Assembly: GCA_032718475.1 (NCBI GenBank)
Contig: JAUCBJ010000950.1
Location: 1-56,201 of the forward strand
DNA from: Nemertoderma westbladi
Lineage: Eukaryota; Xenacoelomorpha; Nemertodermatida; Nemertodermatidae
Direction: 5' to 3'
DNA: 56,201 nucleotides
Each line of letters starts with the position of its first letter. Position 1 is the first letter of the stretch. The notes below the pieces were generated by a model. The model ran no database searches, had not been told where the DNA came from, and saw nothing but the letters and a program-made list of their open reading frames with translations. Shown here in pieces: positions 47,601 through 56,201 of the stretch. Made by a program: the position numbers and the translations under genes.

Positions 47601-48762
47601 TTCATTTAAGATTCTCTATCTCGTGGAGTGGGATAGAAGTTATAAATATGAAAATCGATATGGTTTTTGAAAAAAATCAGAGGATATTTTGATAAATTAT
47701 TGCAGAAAAACACCAATGATTTTGACATGGCATTAATACTTCATTATGTTCATGAAATAGCTGAGATATTTGAGGTGAATTATTGTATTATGAGTTAACT
47801 TCAGCTCCAGTCACTTTGGTAATACGATGAAACTATAAAAAATATTCTAGAACACAACAATATTAATAGGGAGATAGGATACTTATCTCTCCACTCATAC
47901 AACCACAGATAGGGGGTGTTTTTTACACAATCTAAATTCATTCATCTCCAGCGGAAATACGTAGCAAATAACAGCTGATTACTGCTATAAATGTAAGTGT
48001 TACCTGTTCTTTTGACTTTCATTTAAGATTCTCTATCTCGTGGAGTGGGATAGAAGTTATAAATATGAAAATCGATATGGTTTTTGAAAAAAATCAGTTG
48101 ATATTTTGATAAATTATTGCAGAAAAACACCAATGATTTTGACATGGCTTTAATACTTCATTATTTTCATGAAATAGCTGAGATATTTGATGTGAATTAT
48201 TGTATTATGAGTTAACTTCAGCTCCAGTCACTTTGGCAATACGATGAAACTATAATAAATATTCTAGAACACAACAATATTAACTGGGAGATAGGTTATC
48301 TCTCCACTCAGAAAGCCACAGATAGGGGGTTTTTGACACAATCAAAATTCATCCATCTCCAGCGGAAAGACGTAGCAAATAACAGCTGATTACTTCTATA
48401 AATGTAAGTGTTACCTGTTCTTTTGACGTTCATTTAAGATTCTCTATCTCTTGGAGTGGGTTAGAAGTTATAAATATGAAAATCGATATGGTTTTATAAA
48501 AAAACAGAGGATATTTTGATAAATTATTGCAGAAAAACACCAAGGATTTTGACATGGCTTTAATACTTCATTATTTTCATGAAATAGCTGAGATATTTGC
48601 ATTAAATAATAACTTCATAATAATAGCTCCAGCCACTTTAGCAATACGATGAAACAATAATAAATATTCTAGAACACAGCAATATTAATAGGGAGATAGG
48701 CTACTTATCTCTCCACGCATACAACCACAGATAGGGGGTGTTCTGACCCAATCAAAATTCAT

Positions 48763-48962
48763 TCATTCACTCATCACACATCGCGAGCAGATCTCATTTC
48801 TCACCGTGTATTCTACCTGATCTTCCCTGGGTAGCGCTTGCCAGTACCTGCAGTTCATGGTTTGATGAAGCGCATTTGTATGTAGCTGGCATTTGCTCTT
48901 TGGGTCGTAGCCGTCCTTGTACAGTGCGTTGCGTATCGCAGTTGCATTTGTACCAAAGTCCC
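48763..48962 (-). other. Unassigned coding-like fragment at the satellite edge
   Basis: On the minus strand from about 48962 to the stop at 48763 a frame reads as compositionally ordinary protein, including FGTNATAIRNALYKDGYDP, HTNALHQT, RYWQALPREDQ and RNEICSRC. I do not recognise the family. The frame formally extends to 49191, but that part lies opposite the RT domain and is a shadow. It directly precedes a plus-strand non-LTR RT fragment, so it could be an inverted 5' piece of that element or an unrelated gene scrap. The final codons overlap the end of the satellite. Confidence 0.35.
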
Positions 48963-48964
48963 TA

Positions 48965-49873
48965 CTATTCTTATTGTTTGAAAAACACTTTGAAAAGCTC
49001 CTCAATAATGACAGGGTATTGCCTGATAACTTTATAGAAGTAAAAGTGTCTGTACTCCCAGATATTCCCATTGGCGATATCTCCTTTGCAGAAGTGAAGG
49101 CTGCTGCAAAGAGCATTAAGAGCAGTCGTGCCAGTGGAGTAGATGGTGTTCCCCCTGAGGTCTTTAAAATACCTGAGTGTTTAAAGCTCATCTATCCCAT
49201 CATAGTAGACATGTACCGAACAACAAGAGTCCCACAAGAAATGAAAACAAATAAGTTGGTGCCAGTTCCCAAGAAGGGCAACCTAACACTCTATGGTTCT
49301 TTTCGGGGAATCTCATTGATCTCGATTGCTGCAAAGCTATACAATAGGATTCTATTAAATCGCATCAGGGATCCCATTGAGAGACTGCTCCGTGGAAATC
49401 AGAATGGGTTCCGTAAAGGTCGTGGGACCATGGAGCCCATTTTGGCACTTAGAAGGATAATTGAAGAATTATCAAAAAAGAAAGACAGGCATCTGGCTGT
49501 TATCTTTGTTGACTTCTTCAAGGCCTTTGATTCAGTCTCTCGCTCACGTATGTTCAGCATACTATCATCAGCATAATATCATTATATGGGATTCCTGATG
49601 AAATTATTGCAGCAATCAGATCAGTATACGATGGTTCGACAACATTTGTGTCTACTGTTGACGGTGACACAGAACCATTTGAAGTGTTATGGGGCGTCCT
49701 CCAAGGAGACACACTTGCACCATTCCTGTTCATTATTGTGGTTGACTATGTTCTACGTATGTCCTTAGATCATCATAATGATGATGGGGTTATGATAACT
49801 CCACCTACTGGCTCCAGAAGTCGAGGAAATCCTGCCAAGTACCTAACTGATCTAGACTTTGCTGATGACTTAG
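48965..49873 (+). pseudogene. Non-LTR retrotransposon reverse transcriptase fragment, frameshifted and truncated
   Basis: The first frame (to the stop at 49574-49576) shows RT landmarks typical of non-LTR elements: SRASGVDGVPPEVF, LVPVPKKG, FRGISLISIAAKLYNRIL, NQNGFRKGRGTMEPILALRR and FVDFFKAFDSV with the box-A aspartate. A second frame from 49582 continues the same domain with GVLQGDTLAP, then DLDFADDL, the catalytic FADD box at 49858-49869. The change of frame coincides with a 14-bp tandem duplication. Similarity stops just after FADD (about 49873), where G/C-rich sequence and a poly-C run begin, so thumb and 3' end are missing. No endonuclease domain is present upstream in this orientation. 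The clade is not determined. It is inactive. Confidence 0.88.
49555..49582 (+). repeat. 14-bp tandem duplication causing the RT frameshift
   Basis: CAGCATACTATCAT (49555-49568) is followed directly by CAGCATAATATCAT (49569-49582), which differs at one base. An insertion of 14 nt shifts the frame and accounts for the premature stop at 49574-49576. Confidence 0.88.
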
Positions 49874-49902
49874 GGGCAAAGGGAAATGTGGGGCGCCCCT
49901 AG

Positions 49903-49924
49903 CCCCCCCCCCCCCCCCCCCCCC
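49903..49924. repeat. Poly-C run of 22
   Basis: This run lies about 30 bp after the truncated RT fragment ends and before the AT-hook-like region. An 80-codon minus-strand frame ending in glycines derives from it. Confidence 0.95.
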
Positions 49925-49974
49925 ACTCGCCACATCTCACTTCACTATCTCTCGCTCCGTCTCTACACCCCTCT

Positions 49975-50412
49975 CTAGTCGACGCACTGTCTCCACCACG
50001 GCTGGGTCCGTTCACCCCCGACTCTCTCTCTACTACTGCGTGGTCTACCAGGCCTACCTCGGGTTGGCTCAACCCCGCTACCTCCTGCCTACCAACTACG
50101 TGGCCTACCAGGCCCCCATCGGGTTGGCTTAACCCTGCCACTTCCTGTGCACACTTCAGTGTGTACTTGGTCTGGTTCAGTGGATATTAAAGAATGTGAA
50201 GTTCCTGAAGTATGTCCTTCTTGGTCTGGTTGGGATTGAGTAGTCAGCATAGTAGACGGTACCTCACCTCGTTCATATTCTGAGGAAGTGGAACCTTCAT
50301 CGTGAATTACAATTTCATTGTGGGTGTCTGATGAAGTACTTTCAGCTTGATGCCATAGATCCAGTAATGTCGGAATTTCCTCATTATTATTTTCCCTACC
50401 GCTATCACCCAC
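49975..50412 (-). pseudogene. Acidic, Ser-rich frame with two AT-hook-like repeats, broken by a stop
   Basis: On the minus strand an open frame follows an in-frame TAA just upstream of 50412. It has no ATG at its start (GTG at 50412). The first part is acidic and Ser/Thr-rich (NNNEEIPTLLDLWHQ, HDEGSTSSEYE). It ends in PTRWGPGRPRSW and a TAG at 50089-50091. Beyond the stop the same frame continues with PTRGRPGRPRSS, which contains an RGRP AT-hook core, up to a TAG at 49975-49977. The two hooks come from a tandem duplication of about 60 bp (50036-50092 and 50097-50150). It could be a scrap of a retroelement polyprotein tail or a host exon; I cannot tell which. Confidence 0.35.
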
Positions 50413-50478
50413 CTCTGGTGGTTGTTAGCTTATCCAATTCCGCTAACCACCCCATAAAGTGAGCCGTTAAGCAATATT

Positions 50479-50517
50479 GGGGAACACGAGGGTGAGCAAT
50501 CAACCTCGTGTCACCCC
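50479..50517. other. GC-rich hairpin
   Basis: GGGGA-ACACGAGG (50479-50491) can pair with CCTCGTGT-CACCCC (50504-50517): an 8-bp perfect stem plus four outer G-C pairs across a small internal loop, with a 12-nt apical loop. No terminator or RNA family is recognised. Confidence 0.5.
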
Positions 50518-50538
50518 AACAAAGTGGGAAGGAGAAGG

Positions 50539-50593
50539 CACGCACACACACACAATGAGGGTCAGGGGTTATACCCCTGAGAGAGAGAGAGAG
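50539..50593. repeat. (CA)n and (GA)n microsatellites
   Basis: CACACACACACACA occurs at about 50541-50554 and GAGAGAGAGAGAGAG at 50579-50593. Confidence 0.9.
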
Positions 50594-50940
50594 CAACAGG
50601 GGCGGCAGAGGGCGCCAACAGGGTTATTAGCCAATAGGGGGGAAGCATCGACTGGGTAGAGCAATATGGCCAACTGTGCAATATATTACCGGTCGATGCA
50701 TTATTCCATTCACTTATAGTAAGTCAGTTAGTTAGGATGGTACCGGAACTCTAAATACCGTCATCTCCGTCCAGTAATCTTTGCATTCCATTTTACAGGT
50801 ACACTTATATTATACATTCATATATTATCTTATCTTACACTATTATACCCTGGAGCTATATACAACGATCAATAACTGCTTCCACCTTTTCACATACACA
50901 CGGCGGGGACGACGCGTAGTTTAGAAACCGGATAAACCGG

Positions 50941-51030
50941 GATCCTGGGTGGATCCCGTCACAGTATTTAGATCGAGCTGCCATCCTGAGACAGTATTTA
51001 GATCCGAGCTGCCGTCTTAAGACAGTGATA
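50941..51030. repeat. 30-bp tandem repeat, three copies
   Basis: Three consecutive 30-bp units begin at 50941, 50971 and 51001, each starting GATC and ending in a form of ACAGTATTTA or ACAGTGATA. The last two share GAGCTGCC. A degenerate fourth start (GAATCCAAACTGCC) follows. Confidence 0.9.
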
Positions 51031-52530
51031 GAATCCAAACTGCCTGTAAAAGCCTTTGCTGAATTGCCCCGTTATTTTTATTATCTTTTACATTAAAATA
51101 CTCTGTAGTTGATTTAATAAGTGTAAGAGACCGTATTATTACTGTATCGGTGTTTTTAGAGGATCTAAGACTTATTTCCTTCGTATGTGTATTGTGAAAG
51201 GTATATTTTTATGATTCTATGGCAATTCGTGACGCAAAGGAGTGATAGCTACTCTTGAACAGTAGTTACTATGACTACGGTTAACAGCTGACATTCATAC
51301 GTGTTGATTTCCTTTGTTCTACGGCGTCTCTCAGCTCAGTCAGCCAATGAGAGCGTTTTTGTGGCTCCTTGTACAGAGAATTTCCGAGAAATGACGCAAT
51401 GCCTATGTGCAGTGCTTACATTCAGTCTTGAGCCAAAGAAAGAACGGCTTAGAAATATTTTGTGCTGTACTGCTTTTTAGTCGTACACTGGTAGGTTTAA
51501 TTATAAAGGGCATATATCCTTTAACAAACGGACTGACGGAACTGCATGCCTATGTGCACTGACATACCGGTGCTGATTTGTTGTTTTATACTGCTATTTG
51601 CTGTCAGTTCTTCATAATATGGTTGATGAATTATTATATTTGGAATAACGATAAACAACCCCGAAACCCAATGTTCTTGATATACCGAAGGTAAGAGAGA
51701 AGGGTTACAGATAAACGATTGTGACTTATGTTAAAGTGGTTTGAAGTGAATCTAATGTTATTTGATAGACCCTACATGAGTCAGCCTGTGTTCCTTTTAT
51801 ATGTGACTAAAATCAGTGAAGATTGGCAGATTAGTGTGCAGTATTGTGCAGCATAGTGTATGAGTGAGTCTGTTAAAGAAGCAATTCCTAAAGAATGCGC
51901 CATATATGTGGATTATAATTAAGCCATATCGTTGCGAGTAGTTTAAGTCATAACTCTGTTTATGTAGATAAAGCGCCACGTCCTAAAGGAACTGTTAATA
52001 TTACCGAAGGTGAATAATATTGTCAGAGATTATATAATACTGTCAGTCGAATAATACATTAGGCTTACATAGCAATAAAAATTAAACCGTCGAACCCAAT
52101 CTCCCGGGAATATCCAGCGGGTGAATGGTCGCGCACGGATTGGTTTCGACTAGTGTAGTGAATCAAATACTTGTCATAGACTAAAAAGCGATTTATTATC
52201 TAGAAGACATTCTAATTTGGCGGGTTAAACTGCCAAAGGTCTGAAAGCGCGAACATTAAAGGATATAGCTTCTTATTGCAGTAAGCAATAAAGTCGAAAG
52301 TATCGGTCGACCGGTAACCAGTAGGCCTGACTGCCTGATCATCCGGACCGGTACCTACAGCAGTATTATTCGATTTTGATAATTATATACCGGTAGGCCT
52401 TAATAATTAATCAGGGAGGGCCCGCCCTGGTTTTTTATTGAGATTTTACTTATTTCTGTCAAGTTTTATTTATTTGTAGGCCAGTATTGAACAGAAGGCG
52501 TGTAAACCTGATCAGATTGTACAGACAATT

Positions 52531-53100
52531 TGTAGGCTGAGCTGTTGTCTGATTGCTGTTAAGTCTGAACGGATTGCAGTGTGTGTAGAGCAACTGTCCG
52601 ATTAAGTACGGTTAGGAAGTTTGGGCAGCCAATGCAGTAAGGTAAACCCCAATTAAAGAATAAGTCGTACTACTGGGTTAGAACGCATACTCTCTAATCA
52701 TTTCGGAGTCTGCATGTACTGTGGTTTACTTAGGCTTGAGAGTAGTCTGCCATCGTTTGGTCTGTACTTTGTTTGTGTAAGTCTGTACAGGTAGCGTATA
52801 ATTTTATTTAGATAACTTGTAGGCTGGATAGTTGTCTGGCTGTTATTAAGTCTGAACGGATTGTAGTGTGTGTAGAGCATCTGTCCGATTAAGTAAGGTT
52901 AGGAAGTTGAGGCAGCCAATGCAGTAAGGTAAACCCTCAATTAAAGAATAAGGCGTACTACTGGGTTAGAACGCATACTCCCTAATCGTTTCGGAGTCTG
53001 CATATACCGTGGTTTGTTTAGGCTTGATAGTAGTCTGTCAGTATTTAGTCTGCATTTTGTTTAAGTGGTTTGTACGCGTTGCGTAATATTTATTATTCAG
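52531..53100. repeat. ~287-bp tandem duplication (two copies)
   Basis: TGTAGGCTG begins copies at 52531 and 52818. Shared landmarks in order are AAGTCTGAACGGATTG, GCAGCCAATGCAGTAAGGTA, TACTGGGTTAGAACGCATAC and TTTCGGAGTCTGCAT. Copies differ by scattered substitutions and small gaps. Two such repeats are reminiscent of reiterated enhancer or leader modules in LTRs, but no function is shown. Confidence 0.88.
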
Positions 53101-54029
53101 AGTTTATGCGATTATTCGCAACATTCATGTCCCCAAGTTTGTTCCTACAGTAATTGTGTTTGTTATACATACCGTTATAGTTAAATTAACCCCGGTACTA
53201 TACGGGCTGCTAGGCGTAGGTAAAGACTGGTGATTTTGTGCATCGGTCACTCCAGCAGATGCCGTGGTTCTTTTAGCTGTTCAAGTATATTTAACTACTG
53301 ATTATTTGTTGTACAAGTACTCGTACCTAATTTAGGGTTTAGTGTACAGTGCTTTCCCGAAGTAATTAGTGTAGACATTATATCTGTGTTGTAAAGTGGT
53401 TGATAGGCACATTCGATTAGCTCTATTAACTTCTAGGTAGGAACACTCCGTGATACATAACGTAGAACCTATAGCGATACGGCTATAGGTCGTCAGGCGG
53501 TGGTATTTTCCTATCTAGACAACGCAGTGTATTTACTACTACTTATTATTTCAAATACCGTAATACCCCGTCCGCTGTAATAATCAGTTTTCTAACCCTT
53601 TGTTAGGCTGGTTTGTAGACTTCTTGTAAAATTACCCTAAAATTTCGTATTTGCGTTTTTGTAAATTTTTGCATTTATTTAGAGATTGTAATCTCACCCG
53701 AATCGTACGTAATTTGTAGTATTAAGTAACTTAGGTAAATTAGAATTATTTGTTTTAGTGTCCTATACGTAACACTTCACTGAAAGCGCACCGCTTTGTG
53801 TAGTGATTACCCCCAGAAATAATAACATTTATTTCAAACATTGACAAAACCCATTAAAACGGGTATATATAAATTATAAATCAAATCTAACGATTTATAA
53901 ATAGTAGGCCTACCATATAACAATTAGGTCTCAATATCAGTTGGATTACTGCTCAAATAACGGTAATAAAGTAAGTAAAGTAACAAAGTAACCCTAAAGT
54001 AACAGAAATTCAATTATTTGAAATAATTG

Positions 54030-54290
54030 ATATACCGGTATTTACGATAGGCCTATTATCTTTATTTCTATAAATCTAGGCTGAAATTATACCGGTACTT
54101 GTAATTAATTCTATTTCAGAATTATATATCCTACAAACTGTAAGCTGTATACCGGTATTCCGATAGGCCTATTATATATTTATATATTTGTGCTAAAATT
54201 ATACCGGTATTCTGTGATAAACCTAGTCTGTAATAATACTTATATAGTTATATATACTATAAGTATACCGGTATTCTAATATATTATATA
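54030..54290. repeat. Cluster of ACCGGT and AGGCCT palindromes
   Basis: TATACCGGTATT-type sequence appears five times (near 54033, 54089, 54149, 54201 and 54266), and CGATAGGCCTATTAT appears twice, about 117 bp apart. This suggests a diverged tandem repeat of about 115 bp just upstream of the ORF. Confidence 0.75.
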
Positions 54291-54411
54291 TATATCACGC
54301 TACACTGAGTAGCAGTAACGGTAATTAATTACTAGGCTAGCAGTTCATACTGAGTTACTAGACTTGCTTAGACTGTAATACAGCAGTAGACATTCAACGG
54401 TATACATAGTC

Positions 54412-56201
54412 ATGTCTGATACTAAGCAGAACCTGTCAGACAGTTTATTAGATGTAACTATCTGCGACTCAGATAGAGACGTACAAACGTCTGGTCGTAA
54501 ATCCAGTTCACCTCCCACTGTGAGGAAGGTCATCCCTCCAGTAGTAATAACAGAACCTAGGCTGGTCCAACATCGTAGGTCTATCATAGGCACTCGAGCT
54601 CAGGTCAAGCGGGACCAAAAGGCAGCGGAACAGCAACAACCCGCTAGTCAAGAACTTATTCCTCAGCGGCCCAGCAGCTCCAGTAGTGAGGATACTGTAG
54701 AGCTGACACCAGAGAGCGGAGCAGAGATGACGGATGCGGTTTATACGGATCCCCTTCTCATCCTTCCTGCAGCCGTGCTCGCTGGGTTATTGATCGCGGT
54801 GGAAGAACACCAGATCGATTGGGCGAGAAGTCAACGGTCAACTAGAGATAGCTACGCGGGCTACACTAGTGAAGAACTGAAGTCTATTGTCGAGTCGCAA
54901 TGGAACTTCCCCGGACCCGGACTCCCGTTTGATTTATCAGAAGCTGCCTGGGAAGACATACACCGGATGGGAGTAGCCAAGGAAACCATCGATCCAGCTG
55001 TGTGGAAGAGGTCCGCAGCCGGATACGCACAGGGATTCTTCAGCTCTATGGAGCGAATAGAAAAGCAACTTTTTCAACAACCTCAAGGACCTCAAGAGCA
55101 GGGATCGCTGCTTTATCAAGTTAGAGAAAGAGTTCTGCGGATTAGGCTAATCTTATCCGCCTTTGAGGAGGCTTCTAAAAGAAGGCAAGACACGTCGTTG
55201 CAAGTTGCCGTAAAGACTTGGTTTCAACGGGTGAGTTGCCAGGTTCAAGGAGCAGCTCAGTGGAAGGCTCAGTTGGAGGAGCGCTCAACCCATGGAGAAT
55301 CAACAGACGCTACTTTTTCCCAAGTGGAAAGTGAAGCGACGGCAGAGAAACCGCATAAGAAGGATGCCATTGATATCTATCTGTCAGACTATCAGCGTTT
55401 TGTGGGAGATGAAGAGTTGAGGAGAAGGCTAGAGGGACTTAGCCCTAATAGTGAAGGAGCCCAGCGTGTGTTAGATGCAATTGATGTGGATAGGTTAGCG
55501 GCGAACCAAGCTAAATTCGATGAACAACTCCGCATCGCTAGAGAAAAGGAAGAACAAGTAAAGAAAAAACGTATAGAAGACAGAAAGGCAGCGGCAGTAG
55601 CAGCAGCAGTGGCAGCTGCAGAAGCAGAAACAAAGGCGGCAGCGGCAGAGGCAGCGGCAGAGGCAAAAGCGGCAGCGGCAGAGGCAATGGCAGAGGCAAA
55701 AGCGGCAGCGGCAGAGGCAGCGGCAGAGGCAAAAGCGGCAGAAGCAGAAAGAAAGGCGGCAATGGCAGCGGCCGAAGCGGAAAGAAAGGCGGCAGAGGCA
55801 GTGGCAGAAGCAGAACGGAGGGCATCTGAAGAGGCAACCCAACTAGAGTTGGAAAATCTTCAAGAGAGGCAAGACAACTTCAATAAACAGTTAACAGCGA
55901 GCAATATGCAGATGATGAGTCGATCTACTCCCAAAAGACAAGGGTATACCTCATCTGAGGAAGGCGATACCACCGACACTGAAGGCGGAAGAAATCGATC
56001 TCGCCTAAGCAGACGTAAAAGAACATTCCACCGGCAGAAATTGCCTGATTTGCCTCCAGCTGTTAGAAGGCAACTAAATAACACCAACTTAGGTAGTACA
56101 GAGCCCACAGACCAAATAATTACAATAGAAAGACTCCCTACTATAGTAGATGAGCCTGAAATAATTAGGCCTGTTCTTGAAATCACCCCTTCGGTGATAG
56201 A
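54412..56201 (+). CDS. Long open frame, incomplete at 3' end; Gag-like or coiled-coil protein, unassigned
   Basis: The frame opens after a TAA at 54376-54378, has its first ATG at 54412 and stays open for 596 codons to the window edge. Residues 1-110 are Ser/Pro/Gln-rich and probably disordered. Residues 115-330 are predicted-helical by composition, with conserved-looking Trp residues (DWARSQ, SQWNFPGPG, AAWEDI, VWKRSA). Residues about 365-490 are a long charged helix, whose core (384-476) is an Ala/Glu/Lys repeat encoded by GCR-GAG minisatellite units (AAAEAKAA type). A basic stretch follows (RSRLSRRKRTFHRQK) and then LPDLPPAVRRQL. No zinc knuckle, protease or RT is reached before the edge. 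Length, coiled coil and lack of introns fit Gag of an LTR retroelement, but a host coiled-coil gene is not excluded. Confidence 0.7.
   Translation, partial: MSDTKQNLSDSLLDVTICDSDRDVQTSGRKSSSPPTVRKVIPPVVITEPRLVQHRRSIIGTRAQVKRDQKAAEQQQPASQELIPQRPSSSSSEDTVELTPESGAEMTDAVYTDPLLILPAAVLAGLLIAVEEHQIDWARSQRSTRDSYAGYTSEELKSIVESQWNFPGPGLPFDLSEAAWEDIHRMGVAKETIDPAVWKRSAAGYAQGFFSSMERIEKQLFQQPQGPQEQGSLLYQVRERVLRIRLILSAFEEASKRRQDTSLQVAVKTWFQRVSCQVQGAAQWKAQLEERSTHGESTDATFSQVESEATAEKPHKKDAIDIYLSDYQRFVGDEELRRRLEGLSPNSEGAQRVLDAIDVDRLAANQAKFDEQLRIAREKEEQVKKKRIEDRKAAAVAAAVAAAEAETKAAAAEAAAEAKAAAAEAMAEAKAAAAEAAAEAKAAEAERKAAMAAAEAERKAAEAVAEAERRASEEATQLELENLQERQDNFNKQLTASNMQMMSRSTPKRQGYTSSEEGDTTDTEGGRNRSRLSRRKRTFHRQKLPDLPPAVRRQLNNTNLGSTEPTDQIITIERLPTIVDEPEIIRPVLEITPSVI

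Larger units (their letters stand above)
24799..48768. repeat. Satellite array, block 3 (~57 monomers)
   Basis: The array resumes at CTGTTCTTTTGAC and runs without reversal to about 48768, broken only by three SINE-like units. Several monomer lineages alternate, for example with AATGCGATG or AATACGATG, ATTAATACGG or ATTAATAGGG, and CAACGCAATC or GACACAATC. Large parts are duplicated: 26741-33000 matches 39457-44470 with offsets stepping 12716, 12300 and 11467, each step a whole number of monomers. It ends at ATTCATTCA, where unrelated sequence starts. Short frames of 68-77 codons inside monomers recur with the repeat and are not genes. Confidence 0.97.
51031..54378. other. Long non-coding stretch upstream of the right-edge ORF
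   Basis: About 3.3 kb without a convincing frame. It contains a diverged two-copy duplication (52531-53100) and clustered ACCGGT and AGGCCT palindromes (54030-54290). If the downstream ORF is gag, this stretch could include a 5' LTR and leader, but I found no clear primer-binding site and the partner LTR would be outside the window. It could equally be the promoter and 5' UTR of a host gene. Confidence 0.6.

Noticed and set aside
2307-48768. CRISPR array
   Set aside because: The repeat unit is about 416 bp without unique spacers, and the genome is eukaryotic.
2307-48768. CENP-B box in the monomer
   Set aside because: No sequence resembling TTCG....A..CGGG was seen in the monomer; a centromeric role therefore has no motif support.
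55495-55842. Cys- or Pro/Leu-rich minus-strand frames
   Set aside because: They are the complement of the Ala/Glu/Lys-coding minisatellite of the 54412 ORF and have no independent support.

Overview
This window looks like a piece of an animal nuclear genome, most likely a marine invertebrate. It is mostly AT-rich non-coding DNA with long G/C homopolymer runs, an intact animal-type Ty3/Gypsy retrotransposon, fragments of non-LTR retrotransposons, cut-and-paste DNA transposons and a large satellite array. I see no bacterial operons, rRNA, tRNA or CRISPR. The phylum cannot be fixed from the sequence alone.

Layout. 1-2306: AT-rich flank with poly-C and poly-G runs and no gene. 2307-48768: one satellite array with a monomer of about 416 bp, roughly 80 copies all in one orientation, broken by insertions. 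It carries several levels of higher-order repeat: 4-mers of about 1.66 kb, a 6-mer of about 2.495 kb, and duplicated blocks offset by 11.5-12.7 kb and by 30.95 kb. 48769-49880: a degraded non-LTR retrotransposon. 49880-54378: non-coding DNA with small tandem repeats and a broken AT-hook-like reading frame. 54412 to the window end: a long open reading frame of at least 596 codons that runs off the edge, Gag-like in character and unassigned.

The array works as a fossil record of insertions. A 141-bp SINE-like unit entered one monomer and was copied with the array (four copies). One of these copies then received a 3126-bp TIR element (5191-8316, TSD TG), which itself holds a GC-rich, frameshifted reverse-transcriptase/endonuclease gene end. 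The same region then received a complete Ty3/Gypsy element (8359-13966, TSD GGGGT) with LTRs that differ only by a 14-nt length change and an uninterrupted 1540-residue Gag-Pol. A second TIR element (21977-24798, TSD CT) sits in another monomer. Unfilled paralogous copies of each target are present in the window, so most junctions are defined to the base.

The only convincing protein-coding units are the Gag-Pol ORF (minus strand), the broken retroelement ORFs, and the open frame at the right edge. No ordinary host gene was recognised.
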